NCBI GenBank assembly: GCA_002371755.1
Contig: DFGM01000063.1
Span: 1 to 30,082 of the forward strand
Origin: Verrucomicrobia bacterium UBA3750
GTDB taxonomy: Bacteria; Verrucomicrobiota; Kiritimatiellia; RFP12; UBA1067
Reading direction: 5' to 3'
DNA length: 30,082 bases
Positions 15,919-24,818 of the stretch are shown here, piece after piece. Position 1 is the stretch's first letter; every line of letters starts with the position of its first letter. A model generated the notes under the pieces. It did no database searches. It worked only from the letters and a program-made list of their open reading frames with translations, and was not told the origin of the DNA. A program made the position numbers and the translations under genes.

Positions 15919-15948
15919 TTGACGAACAAACGGCGGATTTGATACAAT
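15919..15948 (+). promoter_or_regulatory. Promoter of the XylR-type regulator, predicted leaderless
   Basis: TTGACG, 18 bp, TACAAT. The ATG at 15956 begins 8 bases after the -10 box, which is where transcription should start. No ribosome site fits between them. Confidence 0.7.
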
Positions 15949-15955
15949 ATTGCGC

Positions 15956-17107
15956 ATGGAAAGCTCGGAATACGGGATATCGAAGCACGTGATGATACTG
16001 GTGACGCCGGCATACCAATCCCGGATTGCCGGCATTGCGAGATACGCGCGTCAGCACAGTTGGCAGTTGACGATACTGGATCGTCTCGCGCGCCAGCCTC
16101 GCGGTTGGAAAGGAGACGGCGCGCTCGTCACGATGCGCTCGAATCCCGCCATAGTCGATTTCGTCAAGTCGCTGAAGCGCCACGGCATTCCAGTAGTCGA
16201 CCTCTCGCTCAACCACCCTGAAATCAAGGTGCCACGCGTCAGCGGCGACCATTTTGCGATGGGGCGCCTCGCCAGGGCCCATTTTGCCGAACGCAACTAC
16301 CGCAACCTTGCCTGGTTTTCGACAAATTGGCTCAACGTCCACCGCCTGAGATACGACGGCTTCGTTGCCGGCGGGGAAGGCGAAGTGATGCGGTGGGTAT
16401 TCGAAGAGGAAGTCGAACCTTCCCATCTTGACGACTACACGCTCTTCGAACAGTGGCTCGCGGCCAAAATACGCTCCGCCCCGCGCCCTCTCGGGCTGCT
16501 CGCATACGACGATGCGGATGCGGCGCGTGCGCTCGGCGCCTGCCTTTCGGCCGGCTTTTCCATTCCCGAAGACGTGGCGATAATGGGAATCGGCGGCGAC
16601 AGGCTTGTCTGCGAGAACCAGTCCGTGCCGATTACATCGGTCGAGCACGACCAGGGGCGCACGGGCTACGAAGGCGCCGAACTCCTCGACTCCCTGATGA
16701 ACGGCGCAAAACCGCCCTCCGCCCCCATTCTCATCCCGCCGCGCGGCATCACAGTGCGCGAATCCACCGACTTCATAGCCGCAAAAAGCCCAATCGTGCG
16801 CAAAGCGCTCGAATATATACGCACAAACCTGGACCAATCATTCGGGCTGACGCAGGTCGCCGACGCCATCGGCAAGCCCCGCTCCACGCTGAACCGCATT
16901 TTCACCGCCGAACTCGGCCGCACGATTGGCGAAGAGACTCTTCGCCAGAGGCTGGAGAGAGCAAAAAAGCTCATCACCATGCACGCCTATTCCATGGCGG
17001 AAATAGCCTACAAGACGGGGTTTTGCACGCCTGCGCACTTCACCAACACTTTCAAGGCCGCGACCGGCCGGACGCCGAAAGAGTGGCAAAGTGCCAGGAC
17101 TGCTTGA
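15956..17107 (+). CDS. XylR-type AraC-family transcriptional regulator
   Basis: 383 aa. Residues about 10-270 resemble the LacI/periplasmic-binding sensor fold (HVMILVTPAYQSRIAGIARYA, VSGDHFAMGRLA, IMGIGGDRLVC, ITSVEHD), which binds a sugar. Residues about 280-380 are an AraC double helix-turn-helix (LTQVADAIGKPRSTLNRIF, then MAEIAYKTGFCTPAHFTNTFK and GRTPKEW). This architecture is that of XylR-type regulators, common in Verrucomicrobiota. The rhamnosidase gene is divergent, so a rhamnose-containing ligand is a reasonable guess, but no sequence feature proves it. The start is ATG 15956; a TTG two codons upstream is less likely. The 22-bp array just upstream may be its operator cluster. Confidence 0.88.
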   Translation: MESSEYGISKHVMILVTPAYQSRIAGIARYARQHSWQLTILDRLARQPRGWKGDGALVTMRSNPAIVDFVKSLKRHGIPVVDLSLNHPEIKVPRVSGDHFAMGRLARAHFAERNYRNLAWFSTNWLNVHRLRYDGFVAGGEGEVMRWVFEEEVEPSHLDDYTLFEQWLAAKIRSAPRPLGLLAYDDADAARALGACLSAGFSIPEDVAIMGIGGDRLVCENQSVPITSVEHDQGRTGYEGAELLDSLMNGAKPPSAPILIPPRGITVRESTDFIAAKSPIVRKALEYIRTNLDQSFGLTQVADAIGKPRSTLNRIFTAELGRTIGEETLRQRLERAKKLITMHAYSMAEIAYKTGFCTPAHFTNTFKAATGRTPKEWQSARTA

Positions 17108-17185
17108 TTGCCCCTAGTTGCATTTAGTCTGTCTTCTCACGGCGCGTAAAGCAAGCACAACCCGCTACCCGCCATCAGCCAAATA

Positions 17186-17194
17186 TGGTATAAT
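17186..17194 (+). promoter_or_regulatory. Extended -10 promoter of the metalloenzyme gene, predicted leaderless
   Basis: TGGTATAAT is a perfect extended -10. The ATG at 17203 follows after 8 bases. No good -35 and no ribosome site were found. Confidence 0.65.
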
Positions 17195-17202
17195 ATGCGC
17201 CA

Positions 17203-18060
17203 ATGAGAGTCGTATTCCTGTTTATAGACGGTGTGGGCCTGAGAGAACGCGCGGCGGATAACCCGGTAAATCCGGAGGTTTGCCCCGCATTATGCCGTCT
17301 TATACGCGAACATTCGCGTCCTATTGACGCATGTCTCGGTGTGGAAGGACTGCCGCAATCGGCGACTGGGCAGGCGACGATGTTCACCGGAGTGAATTGC
17401 GCAGCGGCGATGGGGAAGCACTGCGAAGGGTTCCCCGGCCCGGGTCTCAGGAAGATAATAGAGGAAAACAACCTCTTTCTGCAGCTTCGCAAGCGGTCGA
17501 AGAGCGTGGCGTTCGCGGATGCGTATCTGATCGAATCGCCGGAAGAGCTGGCGGCGAGGCGGTTCAAATCCGTGACGACGGTAATGGCGCTCACTGCGCC
17601 CGAAACGATACGCACGGCAAACGAGCTGGCCGCAGATTCGGCTCTCTTCCAGGATATAACGCGCGAGACGATACAGGAACGCTACCCGGATATTCCCGCA
17701 ATCACCCCGCAGATGGCGGCGGAACACCTCTACACCATCGCTTGCGCGAACGATTTCACGCTGTACGAGTTCTTCCAGACGGACGTATCGGGGCATTCGA
17801 TGGATTATACGCGCGCTTGCGCAGTCCTCAAAGCCTACGACAAGTTCCTGGAAAAGCTTTTGCAGCTCATTGAAGTAGCGGGGATAACTCTCGTAATGAC
17901 GGCGGATCACGGCAATATCGAGCGGATATCGGACCGCGGTCACACCACCAATCCGGTACCGTTCATCGCGTTCGGCCCCAAGGAGAAGGAAATACGCGCG
18001 CGTGTGGAATCGCTTACCGATGTCACGCCGGCGGTGCTTTGGGCGTTTGACGCCGCATGA
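17203..18060 (+). CDS. Phosphoglycerate-mutase-like metalloenzyme (alkaline phosphatase superfamily)
   Basis: 285 aa with no signal peptide, so cytoplasmic. MRVVFLFIDGVGLRE holds the first metal Asp. LPQSATGQATMFTG has the likely Ser nucleophile. TDVSGHSMDY, MTADHGNIE and RGHTTNPVPFIAFG carry the remaining metal ligands of the cofactor-independent phosphoglycerate mutase/phosphopentomutase group. It is shorter than true iPGM (about 510 aa) and lacks the inserted phosphotransferase domain, so the actual reaction is uncertain. It begins a co-directional block leading into nadA, with a 37-bp gap. Confidence 0.82.
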   Translation: MRVVFLFIDGVGLRERAADNPVNPEVCPALCRLIREHSRPIDACLGVEGLPQSATGQATMFTGVNCAAAMGKHCEGFPGPGLRKIIEENNLFLQLRKRSKSVAFADAYLIESPEELAARRFKSVTTVMALTAPETIRTANELAADSALFQDITRETIQERYPDIPAITPQMAAEHLYTIACANDFTLYEFFQTDVSGHSMDYTRACAVLKAYDKFLEKLLQLIEVAGITLVMTADHGNIERISDRGHTTNPVPFIAFGPKEKEIRARVESLTDVTPAVLWAFDAA

Positions 18061-18097
18061 TGCACCTATATATATAAGGATAAAGGGGGAAGCAGAA

Positions 18098-19003
18098 ATG
18101 GAAACGATACTCGAAGAGATAGCCCGGCTGAAGAAAGAGCGCAATGCCGTGGTGCTTGCGCACAACTACCAGCGCGCAGAAGTGCAGGAGGCTGCCGATT
18201 TCACCGGAGACTCCTTGGAACTTGCGCGCAAGGCGACGCAGGTGGACGCCGGCACGATCGTCTTCTGCGGCGTCTACTTCATGGCCGAGACGGCTGCCAT
18301 CCTCAACCCGGCGAAGACCGTGCTCATACCCAATGCCGATGCCGGCTGTCCCATGGCCGACATGATAACCGGCGCAGAGCTGCGCGAGTTGAAAGCCGCC
18401 CATCCCGGCGCGAAAGCCGTGTGCTATGTAAACTCCACCGCCGAGGTCAAGGCCGAGTGCGACATGTGCGTGACGAGCGGCAACGCGGAAAAAGTGATGG
18501 CGCTCTTCGGCAAGGACGAGGAAATAATCTTCGTGCCCGACCAGCACCTGGGCGGACATGTGGCTGGGCTTCTCGGCCGCAAGTACATCCTCTGGCCCGG
18601 CTACTGCCCGACCCATCAGGCAATCACCGCGAAGAATATCGCCGACATGCGCACCGCCCACCCCGGTGCGCCCGTGCTTGTGCACCCGGAGTGCGCCAAG
18701 GAAGTGCGCGATGCAGCCGATTTCGCGCTCTCGACGGGCGGAATGTGCCACTTTGCAAGACAGAGCGAAGCGCGGGAAATCATCGTCGGCACAGAGACGG
18801 GCATACTCCATCGCCTCTGCAAGGAGAATCCCGGCAAAGTCTTTTATCCTGTCAACGAACGCATGATTTGCCCCAACATGAAGAAAACCACGCTTGAATC
18901 GCTGCGCGACGCTTTACGCGACATGAAGACGCGCGTGACCGTGCCAGAGGATATCGCGCGCCGTGCGGCTCGCGCCATAAACGCCATGCTCGCCATCGCC
19001 TGA
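18098..19003 (+). CDS. nadA: Quinolinate synthase
   Basis: 301 aa. It condenses iminoaspartate with dihydroxyacetone phosphate to quinolinate in NAD synthesis and uses a [4Fe-4S] cluster. The three cluster cysteines are in their expected settings: FCGVYFMAE, ECDMCVTSGNA and MICPNMKKT. Other family segments are AHNYQRAEVQEAADF, GCPMADMI, VPDQHLGG and HPEC. The start is ATG 18098 with AAAGGGGGA 6 nt upstream; the longer open frame runs back into the previous gene. No nadB or nadC is in the window, so the gene stands apart from its pathway partners. Confidence 0.97.
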   Translation: METILEEIARLKKERNAVVLAHNYQRAEVQEAADFTGDSLELARKATQVDAGTIVFCGVYFMAETAAILNPAKTVLIPNADAGCPMADMITGAELRELKAAHPGAKAVCYVNSTAEVKAECDMCVTSGNAEKVMALFGKDEEIIFVPDQHLGGHVAGLLGRKYILWPGYCPTHQAITAKNIADMRTAHPGAPVLVHPECAKEVRDAADFALSTGGMCHFARQSEAREIIVGTETGILHRLCKENPGKVFYPVNERMICPNMKKTTLESLRDALRDMKTRVTVPEDIARRAARAINAMLAIA

Positions 19004-19031
19004 GGGAATCCAAGCAAAAACCCGCCAAGCC

Positions 19032-21776
19032 ATGCCGAAACTCTTCATTATCGACTTGATGCCGTTCCTCTACAAGGGGCATTTCGTGTTCTTGCGCTCG
19101 CCGCGCATCACATCCAGCGGCATGAACACTTCCGCCCTCATGGGGTTCGCCAACGGAGTGCAGGCGATATTGCGCAAGGAGAAACCGGAATACGCGGTTC
19201 TCGCGATGGATCCGGGGGGCCCCACCTTCCGCCACGAATCCTATCCGCCCTACAAGGCGCAGCGCCAGAAGATGCCCGAGGATCTCGCGGCAAACATCCC
19301 CTACGCTTTCGAGCTTGCCGAAGCGTTGAAGATTCCCGTGGTGAGGGTGGATGGCTTCGAGGCGGACGATGTGATGGGCACATTGGCCGTGAAGGGAGTC
19401 GAGGCCGGTTTCGACGTCTATATGGCCACGCCGGACAAAGATGCTGCGCAGCTGGTGCGCCCCGGCGTGAGGCTGTACCGTCCGCCGCACGCGGGCGGCG
19501 AGGCCACGATCTACGACGAGGCCGGCGTAATCGAACACTGGGGGCTTGCCAGCCCCTCGCAGATGATCGACTTCCTCGCTCTCGCAGGCGATTCCAGCGA
19601 TAACATCCCGGGCATCAAAGGCGTGGGCGAAAAGACCGCTCTCGGGCTTCTCAAGGACTACCATTCCGTGGAGGGAATCATCGCGAACGCCTCCAAGCTC
19701 AAAGGCAAACTCGCCGAGAAAGTCGCCGCTGGCGCGGAAGATGCGAAAATATCGAAGTTCCTGGCCACAATCCGCACCGATGTGCCGGTGGAGCCTGATT
19801 GGGAAGCATACAGGCGCAACGGTGTGGACGAAGAGAAGCTCAAAGCCGTTTGCGCGAAGTTCGAGCTTTCGCGTTTCGCAAAGGAGTTCGGCATAGCTCC
19901 ATCCTCCCTGCAAGCCCCCGCGCCCCGCCACGCCGCAACGACGGAAGAAGAGGCGCCAGTCGCAGTGAAGACTCTTGCCGATACGCCTCACGACTACCGT
20001 CTCGTCACGACCGAAGACGAGGCGCGCGCGCTCCTTCAGGAGCTCCAGGCCTGCGACCTCATCGCCTTCGACACCGAAACCGCCGCCTCGGAAGGCCATT
20101 CCTCCACGGAAGCGCACTTCTGCAAGCTCGTAGGCTTTTCGTTCGCCATCGCGCCCGGCAAGGCGTGGTATGTGGATGGTTCGCTCATCGATATATTCCG
20201 CCCTCTATTCGCAGACCCGGCAAAGACTTTCACCGGGCACAACGTCAAGTTCGACAGATCCGTCCTTTTGCGTTATGGCATCGGGTTCGGTGGAGCGGTG
20301 CACGATACGATGCTTGCGCACTACTGCCTTGATGCGTCCTTGCGCCACGGCATGGACTTCGTATCCGAGCGCCATCTCGCGTACCGTCCCATCCCCATAA
20401 CCGCGCTTATCGGGGAAAAGGAGCGCGGGAAAGAGCAGCTTTCCATGGCGGCGCTCAAGCCTGCCGAAATACTCGACTACGCCGCCGAAGATGCGGATGT
20501 GGCTCTCCGTCTAGAGGCGGCGCTGCGTCCCGAAGTGGAAAAGGCGGGGGCCATAAAGGCGCTTGCCGAGGTAGAGGAGCCGCTCGTCAAGATTCTCATA
20601 GACATGGAGCGCGAGGGCGTGCGGCTGGATACGGCCGCACTGAAGGAATACGGGCTTGAACTCGACAAGGCCATTCTCGAGCTCACGATTGCCATAAAGT
20701 CATATGCCGGCGTCGGCTTCAACCCAGACAGCCCCCGCCAGCTGGGCGAACTCCTCTTCGGCAAGCTCGGCCTCGATACGGGCGCTTCCAAGAAGACTTC
20801 CACGGGCGCATACTCGACCGACGAAAAGACACTCTCCCGGCTTCTGGGCTCGCACCCCATCATCCAGAACATCCTCGACTACCGCGCTTGCAGCAAGTTG
20901 AAGTCGACGTATGTGGACAAACTGCCGCAGCTCATAGACGAGGATGGCAGGGTGCACACCACATACTCCCAGGCGTTCACGGAGACGGGGCGGCTTTCGT
21001 CTTCCGACCCCAACCTCCAGAACATACCCATACGCACGGAGCGCGGGCGCATGATACGCAAGGCGTTCATTCCGCGTGATGGCAATGTGCTCGTCTCCGC
21101 CGACTATTCGCAGATCGAGCTCAGGCTCATGGCGGCGTTTTCGGGCGACGACGCGATGAAAGAAGCGTTCGCGAGGGGCGAGGACATCCACCGCGACACG
21201 GCGGCGCGGGTATACGGACTCATGCCGGAGTTCGTCACTGCGGAGCAGCGCTCCAAGTGCAAGATGGTGAACTTCGGCATCATCTACGGCATTTCGGCGT
21301 TCGGTCTGTCGGAGCGGCTGAAGATACCGCGCAAGGAAGCGGCGAATCTCATCGACAGCTACTTCAAGCTCTATCCGAAGGTGCGTGCGTTCATGGACGA
21401 TGCCATCGCCAAGGCGAGGGAGAAGGGTTACGCCGAAACTGTGCTCGGGCGCCGGCGCACGCTCAGAGACATCAATTCGCGCAACGCCTCGGCGCGTTCC
21501 GCGGCAGAACGCGATGCCATCAACACGCCAATCCAGGGCTCCGCCGCCGATCTCATCAAGCTCGCCATGGTGAAGACCGACGCCGCCATGAAGGCCGCAG
21601 GACTCAGGGCGAAGATGGTCTTGCAGATTCACGACGAACTGGTCTTCGACTGCCCTAGGGAAGAACTCGCCGCGCTGACGGAAATCGTGGAGCGCGAAAT
21701 GACTCACGCCTACGACTTCGGCGTGCCGCTGGTAGTCGAAATCGGCTCAGGCGCAAACTGGCTCGAGGCCCACTAA
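19032..21776 (+). CDS. polA: DNA polymerase I
   Basis: 914 aa, close to the usual length of about 930. Three domains: a 5'-3' nuclease (about residues 1-290; FRHESYPPYKAQRQ, GFEADDVMGTLA, LAGDSSDNIPGIKGVG), a 3'-5' proofreading exonuclease (about 320-500; DTET, GHNVKFD and YAAEDAD keep all three Exo motifs), and a family A polymerase (about 520-914; motif A DYSQIELR, motif B KMVNFGIIYG, motif C QIHDELVFD). All catalytic residues I can place are present, so the enzyme should repair, remove primers and proofread. It follows nadA by 28 bp without an obvious ribosome site close to its ATG. Confidence 0.98.
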   Translation: MPKLFIIDLMPFLYKGHFVFLRSPRITSSGMNTSALMGFANGVQAILRKEKPEYAVLAMDPGGPTFRHESYPPYKAQRQKMPEDLAANIPYAFELAEALKIPVVRVDGFEADDVMGTLAVKGVEAGFDVYMATPDKDAAQLVRPGVRLYRPPHAGGEATIYDEAGVIEHWGLASPSQMIDFLALAGDSSDNIPGIKGVGEKTALGLLKDYHSVEGIIANASKLKGKLAEKVAAGAEDAKISKFLATIRTDVPVEPDWEAYRRNGVDEEKLKAVCAKFELSRFAKEFGIAPSSLQAPAPRHAATTEEEAPVAVKTLADTPHDYRLVTTEDEARALLQELQACDLIAFDTETAASEGHSSTEAHFCKLVGFSFAIAPGKAWYVDGSLIDIFRPLFADPAKTFTGHNVKFDRSVLLRYGIGFGGAVHDTMLAHYCLDASLRHGMDFVSERHLAYRPIPITALIGEKERGKEQLSMAALKPAEILDYAAEDADVALRLEAALRPEVEKAGAIKALAEVEEPLVKILIDMEREGVRLDTAALKEYGLELDKAILELTIAIKSYAGVGFNPDSPRQLGELLFGKLGLDTGASKKTSTGAYSTDEKTLSRLLGSHPIIQNILDYRACSKLKSTYVDKLPQLIDEDGRVHTTYSQAFTETGRLSSSDPNLQNIPIRTERGRMIRKAFIPRDGNVLVSADYSQIELRLMAAFSGDDAMKEAFARGEDIHRDTAARVYGLMPEFVTAEQRSKCKMVNFGIIYGISAFGLSERLKIPRKEAANLIDSYFKLYPKVRAFMDDAIAKAREKGYAETVLGRRRTLRDINSRNASARSAAERDAINTPIQGSAADLIKLAMVKTDAAMKAAGLRAKMVLQIHDELVFDCPREELAALTEIVEREMTHAYDFGVPLVVEIGSGANWLEAH

Positions 21777-21794
21777 AGACAAGGAAAACGACAA

Positions 21795-23111
21795 ATGTAC
21801 GAAGGGACGATATTCGGGAAGCTCCACCAGAAGCTGCAGCACGCGATAGCCGATGCCGGCTACAAGATTCCCACGCCCATACAGGAAAAAGCGATGCCGC
21901 TCGTCCTTGGCGGGCGCGACCTCATCGGCTGCGCCCAGACGGGCACGGGAAAGACCGCCGCTTTCGCCCTTCCCATCCTCAACCGGCTCATCAACGTGAG
22001 GAAGCCGCGCCATATCGGCCATCCGAGGGCCGTCGTGCTTTCTCCCACCCGCGAACTCGCCGTCCAGACCGCCGAAAACCTGAAGGTCTACTCGAAATAT
22101 TGCCAGCTTCCCTTCGCGTGCGTCATCGGGGGCGTGAGCCAGTTCAGCCAGGTCAAGGACATTAAGCGCGGCGCGGAAACCCTGGTCGCATGTCCGGGCA
22201 GGCTTATAGACCTCATGACCCAGGGCATCATATACCTCGACGAAGTGGAGATGTTCGTCCTGGACGAGGCGGACCGCATGCTCGACATGGGATTCCTCCC
22301 CGATGTGAAGCGTATCATCTCGAAGCTCCCCAAAAAGCGCCAGAGCATGTTCTTTTCGGCGACTATGGGCGAAGAGGTGATGCGTCTTGCGGGCGTGTTG
22401 GTGCAAGACCCCGCGGAAGTGCGCATAGACCCGGGCACGCCGGCCGTCGAAAAGATAAACCAGTCGGCCATGCTCGTCGACAAAGGGCAGAAAGATTCGC
22501 TCCTCCTCCACATCCTCTCGCAGCATCCGGAGTGGAGCAAGGTGATAGTCTTCACGAAGATGCGCCACGGCGCGGACAGAGTGAACAAGAAGCTGATGCG
22601 CGCAGACATCGCAAGCGCGGCAATACATTCCGACAAGACGCAGGGCCAGAGGACGCGCGCTCTGGATGGGTTCAAGTCCGGAAAGCTCCGCGTGCTTGTG
22701 GCGACGGACATCGCGAGCCGCGGCATAGACGTGCCGGATGTCGATTGCGTCGTAAACATGGAACTGCCGTTGGAGCTCGAAAGCTACGTGCACAGGATAG
22801 GGCGCACGGCGCGCGCAGGATCTTCGGGTGCGGCGATAAGTTTCGTCACCCCGCAGGAGCGCGGCCAGCTCAAGGCGGTGGAGCGTTTCATCAAGAGGAC
22901 GATCCGCATCGATGACGACCACCCCTACCATGCCGGACCCGACGCCCGCGAAGCCGAGCCTTGGGAGCGCGAGGCCCTCGTGCCGCCGGAAGACCGCATG
23001 AAAAAGAACCGCAAGGGGCGCGGCCACCGCAAGGGCGAGAAAATCCACCGCCCCTCCAGCCTCGGAAGACGTCAGCCGGACTTCCGCCAGAAGAGGAATG
23101 ACGACTTATGA
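21795..23111 (+). CDS. DEAD-box ATP-dependent RNA helicase (RhlE-like)
   Basis: 438 aa. The motifs appear in order: Q (YKIPTPIQ), I (AQTGTGKT), Ia (PTRELAVQ), II (LDEADRML), III (FFSATM), then ATDIASRGIDVP and HRIGRTARAG in the second RecA domain. The C-terminus after about residue 385 is a basic, disordered tail (KKNRKGRGHRKGEK), as in RhlE and relatives, and probably binds RNA. The family unwinds RNA in ribosome assembly and mRNA decay. AAGGA precedes the ATG. Its stop overlaps the next gene's ATG (ATGA), so the two are translationally coupled. Confidence 0.96.
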   Translation: MYEGTIFGKLHQKLQHAIADAGYKIPTPIQEKAMPLVLGGRDLIGCAQTGTGKTAAFALPILNRLINVRKPRHIGHPRAVVLSPTRELAVQTAENLKVYSKYCQLPFACVIGGVSQFSQVKDIKRGAETLVACPGRLIDLMTQGIIYLDEVEMFVLDEADRMLDMGFLPDVKRIISKLPKKRQSMFFSATMGEEVMRLAGVLVQDPAEVRIDPGTPAVEKINQSAMLVDKGQKDSLLLHILSQHPEWSKVIVFTKMRHGADRVNKKLMRADIASAAIHSDKTQGQRTRALDGFKSGKLRVLVATDIASRGIDVPDVDCVVNMELPLELESYVHRIGRTARAGSSGAAISFVTPQERGQLKAVERFIKRTIRIDDDHPYHAGPDAREAEPWEREALVPPEDRMKKNRKGRGHRKGEKIHRPSSLGRRQPDFRQKRNDDL

Positions 23112-23425
23112 GAACGCCTCCAGGCAAATCGATCGCCATCACCTTCCATTCGCACCAGACAAAGAAACTGGAAATGCGCTGGCGCGCAATCCTTTCCTTC
23201 CCGCCGGATGCCGGCAGCGAGGCTACAGTTGATATTACGGTCTTGGACGGCCTGAACGCGCCGGTGAAGGCAGGCTCCCTGGAACTCGCCGGGCTGTTGA
23301 TCAATGTCAAAGACGGCAAGGCCGCAATTTCGTTTGGCGACTTCGTCAAGGGCAAGCATGAAAAGGCCATTTGGCTCCACCGCAAAGGAATGCTCCCCAT
23401 TCCCGGGGCGCTTACATTCGCATGA
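23108..23425 (+). CDS. Small protein of unknown function between helicase and sigma-like genes
   Basis: 105 aa. It overlaps both neighbours by ATGA (start in the helicase stop, stop in the next gene's start), which strongly supports that it is real and coupled. No family was recognised. It is rich in predicted beta strands (MRWRAILSF, ATVDITVLDG, GLLINVKDGKAAISFGDF), has no signal peptide or membrane segment, and carries a basic HEKAIWLHRKG patch near its end. A small cytoplasmic beta-fold protein is all that can be said. Confidence 0.75.
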   Translation: MRTPPGKSIAITFHSHQTKKLEMRWRAILSFPPDAGSEATVDITVLDGLNAPVKAGSLELAGLLINVKDGKAAISFGDFVKGKHEKAIWLHRKGMLPIPGALTFA

Positions 23426-24042
23426 ACGGCACCGAAACCGACATATCCGACAGCGACTGGCTCAGACTCGTAAAGGAAGGCAAGGACGAGGGCTGGAAAC
23501 TCGTCTGGGAGAGGGTGGTGGAGCCTGAATCGCAGTCTATGCGTTCCAGAGAACTCATGGCCCGCTATTCGCTCACGGCCGGCGACTTGATGGGCATGCT
23601 CTACGAGGACATGATAGGCCGCGGCAAGATTTCCCTCTTCCGCAACGACGGCGGCAGTTTCGAGGGCTGGCTAAAACGCTACGTGCGCGGCTATGTGCTC
23701 AATGCCAACCCCAACAAACACGGCGAGCTTTCTCTGGATGCGCCCGGCCTGGACGACGAAGGTGCCTCTACCGCCTGGGAGGTGCCGGATGAAGATGTGG
23801 GCGTCGCAAGAAGCGAAGCCTGGAACATGACCCACCTTTGCCTTCGCGACTTGTGGAACGAAGACCCCGAACGCGCCTACATCCACCTTCTCAAGACGCG
23901 CTTCCAGCTCGCCAGCGAAGAGATAAAGGACTTTCTCGACGTCTCCTCCGCAGCCAATGTGGACAAAATATTCTCGCGCGGTGTGAAGTTCATGCGCGAG
24001 GCGTGGGATGCGCACGACCGCAACGGCAAGGGAGGGTGGTGA
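23422..24042 (+). CDS. Sigma-70/ECF-like regulatory protein
   Basis: 206 aa. The architecture resembles a short sigma factor. A region-2-like helical part is at about residues 35-90 (MLYEDMIGRGKISLFRND, then FEGWLKRYVRGYV). An acidic linker carries LSLDAPGLDDE, like the LSLD element seen after region 2. A C-terminal part (HLLKTRFQLASEEIKDFLDV, then NVDKIFSRGVKFM) looks like a weak region 4 helix-turn-helix. The similarity is by pattern only; no anti-sigma gene is adjacent. It overlaps the upstream gene by ATGA and the downstream dtd by TGATG, so all are coupled in one operon. Confidence 0.6.
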   Translation: MNGTETDISDSDWLRLVKEGKDEGWKLVWERVVEPESQSMRSRELMARYSLTAGDLMGMLYEDMIGRGKISLFRNDGGSFEGWLKRYVRGYVLNANPNKHGELSLDAPGLDDEGASTAWEVPDEDVGVARSEAWNMTHLCLRDLWNEDPERAYIHLLKTRFQLASEEIKDFLDVSSAANVDKIFSRGVKFMREAWDAHDRNGKGGW

Positions 24043-24485
24043 TGAAGGCGTGGATTCAGCGCGTCAGCGAAGCGAGCGTCACGATAGAAGGCGAGAGGGT
24101 GGCGGAAATAGGGCGAGGGTATCTCGTGCTTCTCGGCGTGACGCACGGCGACACGGAAGAGGCCGCGAAGAAGATTGCTTCGCGTATCGCCACTATTCGC
24201 CTTTTCGAAGATGAAGCGGGCAAGATGAACCGCTCCATAGAGGATATAGGCGGGGCGGTGATTGTGGTTTCGCAATTCACCCTCTACGCCGATACGGCGC
24301 ACGGGCGGCGTCCGGGGTTTTCCAATGCCGCCCCGGGACCCGTGGCAGAGCCGCTATACGATGCCGCCGTCAAGCACTTGCGCGAAATCATCGGCGAAGA
24401 AAAAGTCGGCACCGGAAGATTCGGTGCCGACATGAAAGTGGCCCTCGTCAACGACGGGCCGGTCAGCGTGGAGCTGCTCGCCTGA
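24042..24485 (+). CDS. dtd: D-aminoacyl-tRNA deacylase
   Basis: 147 aa, the normal family length. It removes D-amino acids (and glycine from tRNA-Ala) from tRNA as a dimer. SQFTLYAD and GRRPGFSNAAP are the conserved motifs, and NDGPVS corresponds to the Gly-cisPro-containing NxGPVT motif with Ser for Thr. The N-terminus MKAWIQRVSEASV is typical. Its ATG overlaps the sigma-like gene's stop. It is the last gene of the plus-strand block. Confidence 0.97.
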   Translation: MKAWIQRVSEASVTIEGERVAEIGRGYLVLLGVTHGDTEEAAKKIASRIATIRLFEDEAGKMNRSIEDIGGAVIVVSQFTLYADTAHGRRPGFSNAAPGPVAEPLYDAAVKHLREIIGEEKVGTGRFGADMKVALVNDGPVSVELLA

Positions 24486-24669
24486 GATGCGGCGGCATCC
24501 GGCATGAAGATGCTTGCGGGTATTGCACCACACCCCGCTGTCCCGTGTCCACCCGGAATTCAGCCCGTTGCCGGAAGCAACGCCGCTTTCCCAGGCAATC
24601 TCGGCCGCCCCAGCCGACATGGCGAAAAACACGGCAAGAAGATAAGCTATTTCTCATGAAAAAGGTGAC
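24486..24669 (-). other. Short intergenic stretch with a possible secreted-protein remnant
   Basis: No intact gene is seen. One minus-strand frame reads AYLLAVFFAMSAGAAEIAWE and on to about 24498, which looks like a signal peptide followed by the start of a mature protein. It has no good start codon and runs antisense into dtd. It may be a gene fragment left beside the mobile module. Confidence 0.25.
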
Positions 24670-24703
24670 ATTTGCGCGGCCGCGGGCCGCTACAGCATGT
24701 TGT
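24670..24703 (+). repeat. 34-bp direct repeat, left flank of the transposase module
   Basis: ATTTGCGCGGCCGCGGGCCG followed by CTACAGCATGTTGT. It matches 25809-25842 at 31 of 34 positions. The first 19-20 bases occur a third time at 25788-25807. Confidence 0.75.
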
Positions 24704-24723
24704 GTGTGGGAGCACAACATGAT

Positions 24724-24818
24724 GAGTATGGCCCGAGGCCATACTCGCCAAAGCAGCCACAATATGATGAGTATGGCCCGAGGCCATACTCGCCTCAGCT
24801 GCTCGAGGCCATACTCAC
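24724..24818. repeat. REP-like 45-bp palindromic repeats, left cluster
   Basis: Two full palindromes (24724-24746 and 24769-24791, GAGTATGGCC-CGA-GGCCATACTC) lie exactly 45 bp apart. A half copy ends at about 24818 and contains the transposase stop codon. The linker is GCCAAAGCAGCCACAATATGAT. Confidence 0.85.

Noticed and set aside
18852..20117. 421-aa open frame antisense to polA and nadA
   Set aside because: It overlaps the conserved 5' nuclease and exonuclease domains of polA and has no ribosome site or domain.
21747..23048. 433-aa open frame antisense to the DEAD-box gene
   Set aside because: It mirrors a strongly conserved helicase with all motifs; long antisense frames are expected in high-GC DNA. 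The protein has no recognisable motif.
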